Shown here piece after piece: positions 8,133 through 18,453 of a stretch of DNA of 64,000 bases. The stretch is from an uncultured Eubacteriales bacterium. GTDB taxonomy: Bacteria > Bacillota > Clostridia > Christensenellales > Borkfalkiaceae. The notes beneath the pieces are model-generated. The model made no database searches and had not been told where the DNA came from. It saw nothing but the letters and a program-made list of their open reading frames with translations. Positions within the stretch are counted from its first letter, which is position 1. Each line of letters begins with the position of its first letter. The position numbers and the translations under genes are program-made. The stretch is taken from contig CACXGN010000007.1 of the NCBI GenBank assembly GCA_902767225.1, forward strand, positions 20,292-84,291, given 5' to 3'.

Positions 8133-9955
8133 AATATTTCCTTTTGCGCGCACACGGAAAGAATACCCAATATAATTTCTTCTTCGCACAATCCGTTTTT
8201 GATTAGTTGATTTTTTATAGAGCCGTGCTTTATAAACTCGTCTTTAACGCCGTAAGATAAAACCTTCGTCCCCGTAGATTGGTCCGAATAAAAGGATTTA
8301 ACGTATTCGCCGAACCCGCCTATCAAAGCGTTTTCTTCGAGCGTTATAACGACCTTATCGGATATACTATTCAAAATATCGGCGTCGAGCGGCTTAACCG
8401 TTCTTGCGTTCACCACGCCAACGCCCTTTATCTTTTCGCTGACGCCGAGCGCAATTTTAAGCATTCTGGGTCCTACGGCTAATATGACCGCCATATCGCC
8501 GGCAACGATCTCTTGCCATTTGGTAACGTCACCCACGCTTTTAATATCCGTAACTTCTTCCGAAATATTCGGATACCTTATTGCGATCGGAGAATTTGCC
8601 GAAAGCGCGTATTCTATCATAAGTTTTAAATCGGAAGACGTGGCGGGCGCAAAGATCTTCATATTCGGCAAAGGCAGAAGATAACTAAGGTCGAAAACGC
8701 CCTGATGCGTTTTTCCGTCCGCGCCGACAAGCCCCGCCCTATCTATACAAAAGGTTACGGGCAAAGAAGAAAGACAAACGTCGTGCAATATCTGATCGAA
8801 AGAGCGCTGCAAAAAGGTGGAATATATGCACACGAAAGGCTTTAATCCGCCCGCCGCCATACCTGCCGCCTCTGTTACGGCAAATTCTTCGGCAATACCA
8901 ACGTCGATAAAATTATTCGGGAACTTTTCTTCAACGGTTTTAAGCCCCGTTCCGTCTTTCATTGCGGCGGCGATCGCCACGATCTTTTTATCTTTTTCTA
9001 TTTTATCCGCAAGCGTATTCCCGAGCGTTTTTCCGAAAACGCCTTCGCTCGTCTTAAAATCTTTACCTACGCCGTGATAATAGTCCGAATGCTCTTCGGC
9101 GCTTTCCATGCCCTTACCCTTTTTTGTTTTAACGTGAAGCAGCACGGCTTTGTTCTTTGAAAAGTCTTTTATCCTTGTTAAAACTTTAACAAGTTCTTCT
9201 ATATCGTTGCCGTCGATAACGCCCACGTATTTAAATCCGAATTTTTCGAATAAAAATCCGTTCTTGTTGAGCGCACGCTTTATTCCGTTTCTTATTTTTC
9301 TTAAAAATCTGGTTATAAACGATTCGCCGAAAATCTTTTTAAAAACGTCTTTTTTCTTTAAATAAGACTGCTTTGCCGTGCCTTTTGAAATGATTTTATA
9401 AAAACCGTTCACGTTTTTAGAGATAGACATCTCGTTATCGTTTAGTATCACGATAAAGTTTTTCGGTTTTTCTTCGGACGCGGTTATCGCCTCTAAATTA
9501 AGACCGTTTACTATCGAGCCGTCCCCCACGACGTCAATAACGCAATAATCTTCGTTTTGCCTGTTCCTTGCTTCTAAAAGCCCGAGAGAAGACGAAATAG
9601 AAGCGCCTGCGTGCCCCGTGGTGAAAATATCGAATTCGCTTTCTTCTCTCGACGGGAAGCCCGAAATACCTTCGTCGGTTCTTATTTTATCGAACCCGTC
9701 TTTTCTGCCGGATAAAAGTTTATGCGCATAACATTGATGCCCCACGTCGAAAATAAGTTTATCTTTCGGAAGATCGAAAACGTAGTGAATAGCGAGCGTG
9801 GTTTCGATCACCCCTAAATTAGAAGAAAGATGCCCGCCGTTGTTTTTCGTGGTGGCGATTATTTTCTTCCGCAGTTCTTCGGAAAGAGTTTTGAGTTCGT
9901 CTATATTTAATTTTTTTATATCCGAAGAATTTTTAATTCCGTCTAAAATCGCCAT
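8129..9955 (-). CDS. dxs: 1-deoxy-D-xylulose-5-phosphate synthase
   Basis: A 608-residue thiamine-diphosphate enzyme that condenses pyruvate and glyceraldehyde-3-phosphate, the first step of the MEP isoprenoid pathway (undecaprenyl phosphate, quinones). Family landmarks are NNGGHLSSNLGVIE, DVGHQCYAHKLLSGR, GISGFPSREESE, the TPP motif VVGDGSIVNGLNLEAI, and the transketolase Pyr domain with DVGIAEEFAVTEAAGMAAGG and the DRAGLVGADGKTHQGVFD segment. Length is slightly below the usual 620-640. The start at 9955 follows AAGGAC. The 3' end overlaps the downstream sugar-dehydratase gene by four bases, tying lipid-carrier precursor supply to nucleotide-sugar synthesis. Confidence 0.96.
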   Translation of the reverse strand: MAILDGIKNSSDIKKLNIDELKTLSEELRKKIIATTKNNGGHLSSNLGVIETTLAIHYVFDLPKDKLIFDVGHQCYAHKLLSGRKDGFDKIRTDEGISGFPSREESEFDIFTTGHAGASISSSLGLLEARNRQNEDYCVIDVVGDGSIVNGLNLEAITASEEKPKNFIVILNDNEMSISKNVNGFYKIISKGTAKQSYLKKKDVFKKIFGESFITRFLRKIRNGIKRALNKNGFLFEKFGFKYVGVIDGNDIEELVKVLTRIKDFSKNKAVLLHVKTKKGKGMESAEEHSDYYHGVGKDFKTSEGVFGKTLGNTLADKIEKDKKIVAIAAAMKDGTGLKTVEEKFPNNFIDVGIAEEFAVTEAAGMAAGGLKPFVCIYSTFLQRSFDQILHDVCLSSLPVTFCIDRAGLVGADGKTHQGVFDLSYLLPLPNMKIFAPATSSDLKLMIEYALSANSPIAIRYPNISEEVTDIKSVGDVTKWQEIVAGDMAVILAVGPRMLKIALGVSEKIKGVGVVNARTVKPLDADILNSISDKVVITLEENALIGGFGEYVKSFYSDQSTGTKVLSYGVKDEFIKHGSIKNQLIKNGLCEEEIILGILSVCAQKEIL

Positions 9956-9964
9956 TTAGTCCTT

Positions 9965-10054
9965 TTTATATAATTATCGCCAAATACGGTCAATAATTTT
10001 CTACTATAAAAATATATACTTATTCATTATAGAATAATAAAAATCAAAAGTCAA
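9965..10054 (-). promoter_or_regulatory. Candidate promoters of dxs
   Basis: The best candidate is TTGACT (10054-10049), 17 bp, TATAAT (10031-10026). A second match, TTGACC (9993-9988), 17 bp, TATAAA (9970-9965), would start only about three bases before the dxs ATG and so lose the ribosome site; it is less likely unless leaderless transcripts are made. Confidence 0.6.
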
Positions 10055-10118
10055 TAAAAGTTTGTATCGCAAAGTAATTTTTAAGCCGAAACAAAACGGT
10101 CATATTTTCGGTAAATCC

Positions 10119-10160
10119 TTGACGGAAAAAATAAAAAGATATAAAATTTATTTAAAGGAA
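10119..10160 (+). promoter_or_regulatory. Promoter and ribosome site of the M29 aminopeptidase gene
   Basis: TTGACG (10119-10124), 17-bp spacer, TAAAAT (10142-10147), then AAAGGAA (10154-10160) seven bases before the ATG at 10167. The position of these elements inside the upstream in-frame extension shows that the longer reading frame from 10062 is not the real start. Confidence 0.7.
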
Positions 10161-10166
10161 ATTTTT

Positions 10167-11393
10167 ATGCTTACAGGAAAAAAGTTGGAAAGTTATGCGG
10201 AGTTGGTGCTTAAAATAGGCGTTAACCTGCAAAAAGGTCAGGGGCTTGAAATCGCTTGCCCCGTAGAAAAAAAAGATATAGCAGAAGCGTTTGCAAAAAT
10301 TGCTTACGATCTCGGTGCGTCTATCGTAAATATCCGTTGGCAAGACGACGTTATCGACAGATTAAAGTTTGAAAATGCGGATATAGATAGACTTTTGGAA
10401 GTGCCGAAATGGTTCGTTAAGTCCAAAAACTATTTAGTGGAAAATAATTTTTGCTACGTCGCTATCGCCGCGGAAGATCCTTCGGCATTTAAAAACGTTT
10501 CGCCCGAGCGGTTATCCAAGGCAAGTGAGGCAAGAAGCCGCGCGCTTAAAAAGTTTTCGGACGCGGTCATGTGCAACGGAATACGTTGGTGCGTGGTCAG
10601 CGTTCCCACCAAAGAGTGGGCAAAACAAGTCTTCCCCGAATCAGATAATCCCGAAGAAGATTTATCCGTCGCCATTGAAAACACTATGCGCTTAAATTAC
10701 GAAAACCCGACGGCTTGCTGGGAGCAACATATAAAAACGCTGGATAAAAGAGCGGAATACTTGAACAGTCACGACTTTTACGCTTTGCATTTTAAAAACT
10801 CTTTGGGAACTGATTTAACGGTAGGGCTTGCGGATAATCACGTTTGGCTGTCCGCAAAAGAATACGCGAAAGACGGCGTGCCTTTCGTGGCGAATATGCC
10901 GACGGAAGAAGTTTTCACTTCGCCACATCGCGAACGGGTTGACGGAGTGGTAAAATCTGCACTCCCGCTATCTTATAACGGAAAGATAATAGACGGCTTT
11001 ACGTTGACTTTCAAAAAAGGAAAAATAGTTAAGATTAACGCAAGGGTCGGAGAAGAAACGCTTAAAAAACTTATCGAAACGGATAAAGGCACTTTTCATA
11101 TCGGCGAAGTGGCGCTTATCGGCAAAAACTCGCCGATAGCGAAATCGAAAATTCTTTTTTACAACACGCTTTTCGACGAAAACGCAAGTTGCCACTTGGC
11201 AATAGGAAAGGCTTACCCTACCACGATTAAAGGCGGGAACAACTTAGATAAAGAAGAACTTAAAAAACTCGGCGCGAACGATTCCGTGGAGCACGTTGAC
11301 TTTATGATAGGAACGCCCGATCTAACGGTAACGGGAATAACAAAAAAAGGTGAAAAAATCAGAATATTTGAAAACGGCGATTGGGTTATTTAA
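10167..11393 (+). CDS. Aminopeptidase, M29 family (thermophilic metalloprotease)
   Basis: A 408-residue cytosolic metallo-aminopeptidase that removes N-terminal residues from peptides, with two divalent metal ions. Conserved segments include NMPTEEVFTSPHRERVDG (ligand Glu), HIGEVALIGKNSPI (ligand Glu), NASCHLAIGKAY (ligand His and the catalytic Tyr) and VEHVDFMIGTPD (ligands His and Asp), all in the expected order. Length matches AmpS/AmpT/PepS. The start at 10167 is chosen for its ribosome site and because the family begins with LxxYAELVLKIGVNLQKGQ. It is a single plus-strand gene divergent from dxs, and its stop codon lies within its terminator. Confidence 0.93.
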   Translation: MLTGKKLESYAELVLKIGVNLQKGQGLEIACPVEKKDIAEAFAKIAYDLGASIVNIRWQDDVIDRLKFENADIDRLLEVPKWFVKSKNYLVENNFCYVAIAAEDPSAFKNVSPERLSKASEARSRALKKFSDAVMCNGIRWCVVSVPTKEWAKQVFPESDNPEEDLSVAIENTMRLNYENPTACWEQHIKTLDKRAEYLNSHDFYALHFKNSLGTDLTVGLADNHVWLSAKEYAKDGVPFVANMPTEEVFTSPHRERVDGVVKSALPLSYNGKIIDGFTLTFKKGKIVKINARVGEETLKKLIETDKGTFHIGEVALIGKNSPIAKSKILFYNTLFDENASCHLAIGKAYPTTIKGGNNLDKEELKKLGANDSVEHVDFMIGTPDLTVTGITKKGEKIRIFENGDWVI

Positions 11394-11413
11394 CCCGACC
11401 GCCGTTTTTTTAT
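11373..11413 (+). terminator. Terminator overlapping the stop codon of the aminopeptidase gene
   Basis: AACGGCG (11373-11379) pairs with CGCCGTT (11400-11406), with an inner GGGTTA/TAACCC helix, followed by a run of seven T. The TAA stop (11391-11393) is inside the hairpin. Confidence 0.85.
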
Positions 11414-11422
11414 TAAGTTTTA

Positions 11423-11806
11423 TCAGCCGTCTTTTTTTACGTTTACCGTAAAGATACCGGAAAGCGCGCCTATCGCACACCCGAAAGCAAGGTCTATAAA
11501 AATAGCATACCCTAACTTTCCACCGAAAAACAGCGCGAAAACGAGATACGTTAACATCATGTAAACTATTCCGATTATTCCGCCCTTTAAATATCCCATT
11601 TTTCCTTTAACGGAGAAAAAACATCCGAAGAAAAGTGATATTATCTTTATGAACTGATTAACGGGCTTAACTGTTTTTTCACTTATTCCGCAAACCTTTA
11701 TTATCCCCGCAAAAATCAAAATTCCGATAAGGGTTATGATAAGTCCGAAAAACGCGCCCTTTAACGTTGCCAAAGTATTTTTTGCTAATTCGCCCTTTTC
11801 ACGCAT
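11423..11806 (-). CDS. TIGR04086 family membrane protein (YrzE-like)
   Basis: A 127-residue protein with about four membrane helices (roughly residues 12-35, 47-65, 70-92 and 97-118), matching the TIGR04086/YrzE family, which often follows yajC in Bacillota. Its function is unknown. The ATG at 11806 comes right after the T-tract of the yajC terminator. The only ribosome-site match (GAGG, seven bases upstream) is inside the 3' arm of that hairpin. The gene is therefore probably expressed weakly by read-through or from an unseen promoter. Confidence 0.85.
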   Translation of the reverse strand: MREKGELAKNTLATLKGAFFGLIITLIGILIFAGIIKVCGISEKTVKPVNQFIKIISLFFGCFFSVKGKMGYLKGGIIGIVYMMLTYLVFALFFGGKLGYAIFIDLAFGCAIGALSGIFTVNVKKDG

Positions 11807-11847
11807 AAAAAAACCTCGCTTACTTACTGTTAATAAATATGCGAGGT
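11806..11847 (-). terminator. Terminator after yajC that contains the next gene's ribosome site
   Basis: ACCTCGC (11813-11819) and GCGAGGT (11841-11847) form a 7-bp stem with a 21-nt loop, followed on the minus strand by seven T and then ATG. The GAGG in the 3' arm is the only ribosome-site candidate for the TIGR04086 gene. Confidence 0.75.
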
Positions 11848-11866
11848 ATTTTATTTTTATTCTTAA

Positions 11867-12361
11867 TTATTCCGCTTTTTCTTCAGGCTGTTTTTCAGCC
11901 TTTTTCTTGGTTTTTTTAGCGGGTTTAACTTCTTCTGCGGGTTTTTCCGCGATAACTTCTTTATTTTCGATAGCAGCGGGTTCTTCCTTTGCCGCCTCTT
12001 CTTTAACTTCCGCGGGTTTTTCTTCCTTTACGGGAGCGTTGGGATTAGCAGGGCCGGTCTGATAGATCGCACCACGGTCAAACTTAACGTAACTTTTCTT
12101 GTCTTTCGTTCCGGTTTCTAAAACAATAGTGTTTTCTTCCGGATTGATTTCAATCAAAAATCCGCAAACGCCGCCGATAGTTTTAACTCTATCGCCTATT
12201 TTAAGATTGTTGATTCTCGCTTCTTCTTCCTTTTTCTTCTTTTTGCCGCTTATCGATTGCCAAACGAAAAGCCCGATAAGTGCAACGCCTAAAACGCCGA
12301 AGATCACCCACGTAGTCCAGGAATTTGTTTTAGCGGCTTCTCCAGCCAATAAATTAAACAT
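11867..12361 (-). CDS. yajC: Preprotein translocase accessory subunit YajC with charged C-terminal tail
   Basis: A 164-residue single-pass membrane protein associated with the SecDF-YajC complex. One membrane helix (about residues 15-35, WVIFGVLGVALIGLFVW) is followed by a KKKKKEEEAR basic segment and the YajC core NNLKIGDRVKTIGGVCGFL through VKFDRGAIYQT. The last 60 or so residues are a Pro/Glu/Lys/Ala-rich low-complexity tail not needed by the family. The start at 12361 follows AAGGAG; the longer reading frame would add an unlikely upstream segment. Its place after tgt is the standard Bacillota queA-tgt-yajC order. Confidence 0.94.
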   Translation of the reverse strand: MFNLLAGEAAKTNSWTTWVIFGVLGVALIGLFVWQSISGKKKKKEEEARINNLKIGDRVKTIGGVCGFLIEINPEENTIVLETGTKDKKSYVKFDRGAIYQTGPANPNAPVKEEKPAEVKEEAAKEEPAAIENKEVIAEKPAEEVKPAKKTKKKAEKQPEEKAE

Positions 12362-12466
12362 CGTTATTTTCTCCTTAATTAGCTTTTTTATTATTGTAAA
12401 ACATTTTATAAAGATTTGCAAGTAAAATCGATATATTTTTTATTATCGACGTTTTTCGCTAAATTT

Positions 12467-14598
<2,132 letters not shown>

Positions 14599-14612
<14 letters not shown>

Positions 14613-15648
14613 TGTCAGCCCCATAGATAACGAATTTGTCCATAAGATTTTCGGGCATTTTAAGACCGATATGTTCGTATCCCTTTTTAAGCAAAACTCT
14701 GCCGCGCGGCGATCTTGCTATAAACCCGAGTTGCAGTAGATACGGCTCGTAAACGTCTTCTATCGTGTTTGCGTCTTCGTTAATGGTCGCCGCAAGAGTA
14801 TCGAGCCCGACTGGGTTTCCGCCGAACTTTTCCGCCATGGCGGTCAAAAGTTTGATATCTATTGCGTCAAGCCCTAATTCGTCGATATCGAGCATTTTAA
14901 GGGACGCTTTTGCGTCGGAAAGTTCTATGTATTCGTGATTTTTTACCGCCGCATAGTCTCTTACCCTACGCAAAAGTCTATTTGCTATTCTCGGCGTGCC
15001 GCGGCTACGCTTTGCTATCTCTTCCGCGGCGCTTTCTTCTATCGGCGCGTTAAGTTTTTCCGCAGAACGGCGGACTATCTCCGCAAGTTCTTTATCCGAA
15101 TAAGTTTCAAGCCGGCAAATAACGCCGAACCTATCGCGAAGTGGTGATGAAAGCATACCCGCGCGCGTTGTCGCCCCGACCAACGTAAACTTAGGGAGCG
15201 GGAGTTGAACGTTTTTGGCGGAAGGTCCTTTGCCGATAATAAAATCGAGCGTATAGTCTTCCATCGCGGGATATAAAATTTCTTCTACGTTATGATTTAA
15301 CCTATGTATTTCGTCTATGAATAAAACGTCGTTTTCGTTAAGGTTGGTAAGTATCGCCGCAAGATCGCCCGCCCTTTCGATAGCGGGGCCGCTGGTGATT
15401 TTTATCTGCGTGCCGAGTTCCGCCGCTATTATATGCGCAAGCGTAGTTTTTCCGAGCCCCGCAGGGCCGTATAAAAGCACGTGATCGAGCGCTTCTCCGC
15501 GTTTTTTTGCCGCGGCGATAAATACGGCAAGGTTATCTTTGACCTTGTCTTGCCCGACGTATCCTTCCATTGATTTGGGACGGAGCACGTTTTCAACGTC
15601 CGTTTCGGTATCGTCCCTTGTGCTGGTAACCAGTCTTTCTTCTTCCAT
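14599..15648 (-). CDS. ruvB: Holliday junction branch migration DNA helicase RuvB
   Basis: A 349-residue AAA+ motor that drives branch migration of Holliday junctions with RuvA. Walker A is [14 protein letters not shown], Walker B is [10 protein letters not shown], sensor 1 is [12 protein letters not shown], and the Arg-finger region is SSPLRDRFG. The C-terminal winged helix is present ([31 protein letters not shown] region). It lies eight bases after ruvA and overlaps queA. Confidence 0.98.
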
Positions 15649-15655
15649 AAATACC

Positions 15656-16246
15656 CTATTTGATAATCTTTAGCGCGGCGGAAATTACCGACTGAACGGT
15701 CGTCGCGCCCTGCTCAATTGCCTTTTTGACCGCGTTAACGCTCTCGGTCTTACTAAACCCAAGGCTCATAAGCGCGGCGATAGCGTCTTCGTTTTCCCTT
15801 TCAAAGTCGTCTGTCGAAAGTTTGGGCTTAGCGGATGGAACACCGACTTCGCCTATCTTTTCGCGAAGCTCCACAATTATTCTTTCGGCAGTTTTCTTTC
15901 CAAGCCCTTTAACGGCGGAAAGCGCCTTAATATCAGACGTTGCTATGGCGAATTTAAGCGATTCGGTATCCGTTTGCGAAAGGATGGTAATTCCCATTTT
16001 AGGGCCGACTCCCGAAACGGAAATAAGTTGCAAAAATATATCCTTTTCGTCTGGGCTTATAAATCCGTAAAGCGAAATAGCGTCTTCACGCACGGCGGTA
16101 TAAATAAATACTTCGCCGCCGCCGTTTTTAATAAGAGCGTCATACACGGCGGAAGAACAGGCGACTTCAAAGCCTACCCCGCCCGTTTCTAAAATAACCG
16201 TGCCGTCTTTATAAGAAATCAATTTTCCGTTAAGATAACCTATCAT
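15656..16246 (-). CDS. ruvA: Holliday junction branch migration complex subunit RuvA
   Basis: A 196-residue junction-binding protein. It begins [28 protein letters not shown] (domain I OB fold), has the helix-hairpin-helix regions around [15 protein letters not shown] and [17 protein letters not shown], and a C-terminal RuvB-binding three-helix domain ([23 protein letters not shown]). It lies seven bases downstream of ruvC in the ruvC-ruvA-ruvB order. Confidence 0.98.
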   Translation of the reverse strand: MIGYLNGKLISYKDGTVILETGGVGFEVACSSAVYDALIKNGGGEVFIYTAVREDAISLYGFISPDEKDIFLQLISVSGVGPKMGITILSQTDTESLKFAIATSDIKALSAVKGLGKKTAERIIVELREKIGEVGVPSAKPKLSTDDFERENEDAIAALMSLGFSKTESVNAVKKAIEQGATTVQSVISAALKIIK

Positions 16247-16253
16247 AAATCAC

Positions 16254-16748
16254 CTATATACTGAATAGCCCGCCGAGTTTATTCGTCTGCGCATGCGTAA
16301 GCGCGACTGCCAAAGCGTCCGCAGCGTCGTCCGGCTTAGGTATGGCTTTAAGCTTTAGAAACGTTTTGACCATCTGTTGGATCTGGTTTTTTTCCGCCCT
16401 ACCGTAACCGGTAAGCGCCTGCTTTATTTGGAGCGGAGTATATTCGAAAATTTTGCCGCACTTTTTAACGGCGGTAAGAAGCGTAACCCCCCTTGCGTGC
16501 GCAACGGCGATACCCGTTTTAACGTTCTTTGCAAAAAAGAGTTCTTCTATTGCGATCTCGTCCGGATGAAAGGTGTCTATAATCTGTTCGACGCCTTTTT
16601 CTATCATAGTAAGCCTTGCGGGAAGATTTAAATCTTTCGGCGTTGAAACGATGCCGTAATCTATCATTTCCGCCCTTCCCTTTTTATCTACCGATATAAC
16701 GCCGTAACCGAGAGTTGCAAGCCCCGGATCGAAGCCCAAAATAACCAT
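16254..16748 (-). CDS. ruvC: Holliday junction endonuclease RuvC
   Basis: A 164-residue resolvase that cuts Holliday junctions. The acidic active-site residues are visible: Asp7 in ILGFDPGLATLGYG, Glu in AIEELFFAKN, and the DDAADALAVALTHAQ segment near the C-terminus. It is the first gene of the ruvC-ruvA-ruvB-queA-tgt-yajC unit. The ATG has no ribosome site; the predicted -10 element ends six bases before it, so the mRNA may start at the ATG itself. Confidence 0.97.
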   Translation of the reverse strand: MVILGFDPGLATLGYGVISVDKKGRAEMIDYGIVSTPKDLNLPARLTMIEKGVEQIIDTFHPDEIAIEELFFAKNVKTGIAVAHARGVTLLTAVKKCGKIFEYTPLQIKQALTGYGRAEKNQIQQMVKTFLKLKAIPKPDDAADALAVALTHAQTNKLGGLFSI

Positions 16749-16754
16749 AATAAT

Positions 16755-16783
16755 ATTTTACTTTAATTTACGCCGAAAGTCAA
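16755..16783 (-). promoter_or_regulatory. Promoter of the ruvCAB-queA-tgt-yajC unit, apparently leaderless
   Basis: TTGACT (16783-16778), 17-bp spacer, TAAAAT (16760-16755) on the minus strand. Six bases separate the -10 from the ruvC ATG, so the usual start point falls on the A of ATG. Confidence 0.7.
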
Positions 16784-16805
16784 TAATTACGCGTATTTAA
16801 GCACT

Positions 16806-16832
16806 AAAAAAGCGGCGGTATTTCCGCCGCTT
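16806..16832 (-). terminator. Terminator of the HtrA-like protease gene
   Basis: AAGCGGCGG (16810-16818) pairs perfectly with CCGCCGCTT (16824-16832); the minus-strand transcript then runs into six T. Confidence 0.9.
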
Positions 16833-16845
16833 AAATCTTTATTTA

Positions 16846-18123
16846 TTACGCTTCTAGATAAAAGCCCGTGTCGTAAAGATAATACTGATAAACTCCGAAC
16901 GTTACTGTATATTGTTTGGAATCTCTGATTATAGTATATTGATAGGTTTCGCCCATTTCAAGCCCGTTAAGCAATTCGGATAGCATTTCATATCCGGTAA
17001 CTTTGTTGTTTGCCCCCGTTCCGTTGATCTTTATCGCCGATAAAACGTCGCCCGTTTTTAAGCCCGCGCTTTCCGCAAGACTTCCGGAATTTACCGCAAC
17101 GATAGCGACCTTTCCGTTCGTAGTTTCGGAGAACGAATACCCTATTTTAAATCTTCTGCCCGAAATATAGCCGTGATTTCTGCCCCCCGTAGCCGCATAA
17201 CTGCCGATAAGATTTAACGCGATGTTCACAAATCCGTTGTCTATTTCGGCGGCGCTTTCAATGTGGTGGGGTATCGCAAAGTTAAGCCCTTCGTATTCGG
17301 TGTTACCGGAGCTCGTTATTCCCACAAGTTCGCCGTAAGCGTTATAAAGCCCGCCGCCGCTGCTGCCGGGGTTAGAGAATAAACTTATCTGAATAAGCGT
17401 CATTTTCCCTATTCCGCCTACCGAAGTTACCCTGTCAAGATACCCTACCGCGCCTTCCGAATAACTTCCCGGAAGCCCGCCCGAAGGATTGCCTATCGCA
17501 AATATCGGTTCTGCGTATTCCAAAACGTATTCGGGGCTCATTACTTTCGCTTTATAAATATTGCTCCTGACAGCCGCATCCGTAATCTTGATTTTAAGCA
17601 CGGCAACGTCAGAATCGTGATCCCCGCCGACAAGCGTTACGGCATTATCGTTATACATTGAAAACCCTATTCTGCCCGTGAATATATAGTTTTCGTCTTC
17701 ACCGTAACGGTAATTCGCGTCCGGAAGATAAACGGTTATTATAGAACCCGTGTTTTCAACCATATGATTGCAGGTGATTATATAATATTCATTTTCTGCC
17801 AAAGTGTCGTCCGATATATCTACTATTACGCCGGAGCCGGCATAGTTATCCACCGTTATCGCCACCGAAGAACGCTTTACCGTTTCCGCAGCCTCTTTTA
17901 AGGTGGAAAACTTTTCGGTATGTTCGCCGTAAGATACCGTAACGTTTTCTTGCTCCGCAAGATAGTTTGAATCTATAAGCGAGTGTTCGGTGTAAAACAG
18001 ATTAGTCGTTTCAGACGGCGTAATATCCGAAGATCCGTCGTCAATAAAACTGCACGCCGAAAAGGTGAAAATAAATATTGCCGATATGATAAGCAAAAAC
18101 GTGCTTTTAAGTAAACCTTTCAT
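16846..18123 (-). CDS. HtrA/DegP-like S1C serine protease, predicted lipoprotein
   Basis: A 425-residue envelope quality-control protease. The N-terminus is a lipoprotein signal ending in FSAC (Cys24), so the protein is probably lipid-anchored outside the membrane. The trypsin-like triad can be assigned as His120 (YYIITCNHMVEN), Asp172 (DSDVAVLKI) and Ser255 (NPGSSGGGLYN). One PDZ domain follows (about residues 325-415, SLAESAGLKTGDVL). Unlike Bacillus HtrA, which has a membrane helix, anchoring here is by lipid. It is a single gene with its own promoter (18196-18224) and terminator. Confidence 0.9.
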   Translation of the reverse strand: MKGLLKSTFLLIISAIFIFTFSACSFIDDGSSDITPSETTNLFYTEHSLIDSNYLAEQENVTVSYGEHTEKFSTLKEAAETVKRSSVAITVDNYAGSGVIVDISDDTLAENEYYIITCNHMVENTGSIITVYLPDANYRYGEDENYIFTGRIGFSMYNDNAVTLVGGDHDSDVAVLKIKITDAAVRSNIYKAKVMSPEYVLEYAEPIFAIGNPSGGLPGSYSEGAVGYLDRVTSVGGIGKMTLIQISLFSNPGSSGGGLYNAYGELVGITSSGNTEYEGLNFAIPHHIESAAEIDNGFVNIALNLIGSYAATGGRNHGYISGRRFKIGYSFSETTNGKVAIVAVNSGSLAESAGLKTGDVLSAIKINGTGANNKVTGYEMLSELLNGLEMGETYQYTIIRDSKQYTVTFGVYQYYLYDTGFYLEA

Positions 18124-18195
18124 AATTTTCCTTTTATATTATTATACAAACTTATAAATAGTATTCTCTATTTCGCTTTTATAATTATATTTTGG

Positions 18196-18224
18196 ATTAT
18201 ACATCAATATACAAAAATTGTCAA
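18196..18224 (-). promoter_or_regulatory. Promoter of the HtrA-like protease gene
   Basis: TTGACA (18224-18219), 17-bp spacer, TATAAT (18201-18196): a consensus sigma-A promoter about 70 bases upstream of the ATG. It follows directly after the yebC-side terminator. Confidence 0.8.
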
Positions 18225-18247
18225 ATTTTTTAACTTTCGCCGTTAAA

Positions 18248-18272
18248 AAAGGACCGAAAAGATCGGTCCTTT
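18248..18272 (-). terminator. Terminator downstream of yebC and the structured intergenic region
   Basis: AAAGGACCG (18248-18256) pairs with CGGTCCTTT (18264-18272), followed on the minus strand by TTTTTT. Confidence 0.88.
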
Positions 18273-18424
18273 AATTTCCGCAAAGACGGAAGGCGGAAAA
18301 TTCCACTCGCCGTTTCACGGAGAATATTGAAACGGCGATAGTTAACGGAATTTCTCGGATAACTTTCATTAAATAGAAAATACCTTACCGCCGATAATAC
18401 AAGTATCCGCATATAAGGTATTTT
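18273..18424 (-). other. Structured non-coding stretch, small RNA or 3' UTR candidate
   Basis: The 330-base gap between the protease gene and yebC has no convincing gene. Besides the htrA promoter and a terminator it contains two further hairpins on the minus strand: an 11-bp stem (18377-18387 with 18414-18424), and a nested stem of CGCCGTTTCA/TGAAACGGCG (18308-18317 with 18328-18337) closed by AAATTCC/GGAATTT (18298-18304 with 18347-18353) through an asymmetric internal loop. A weak promoter-like TTAACA...TAAAAA lies just after yebC. No known RNA family was recognised. Confidence 0.45.
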
Positions 18425-18453
18425 TATGCTTTGATTTTAAAAAATGTTAAAAA

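Noticed and set aside
18273..18424. 6S RNA or tmRNA at the structured spacer
   Set aside because: The hairpins are short and separate; there is no long closed stem with central bubble and no tRNA-like end, so no known family is claimed.
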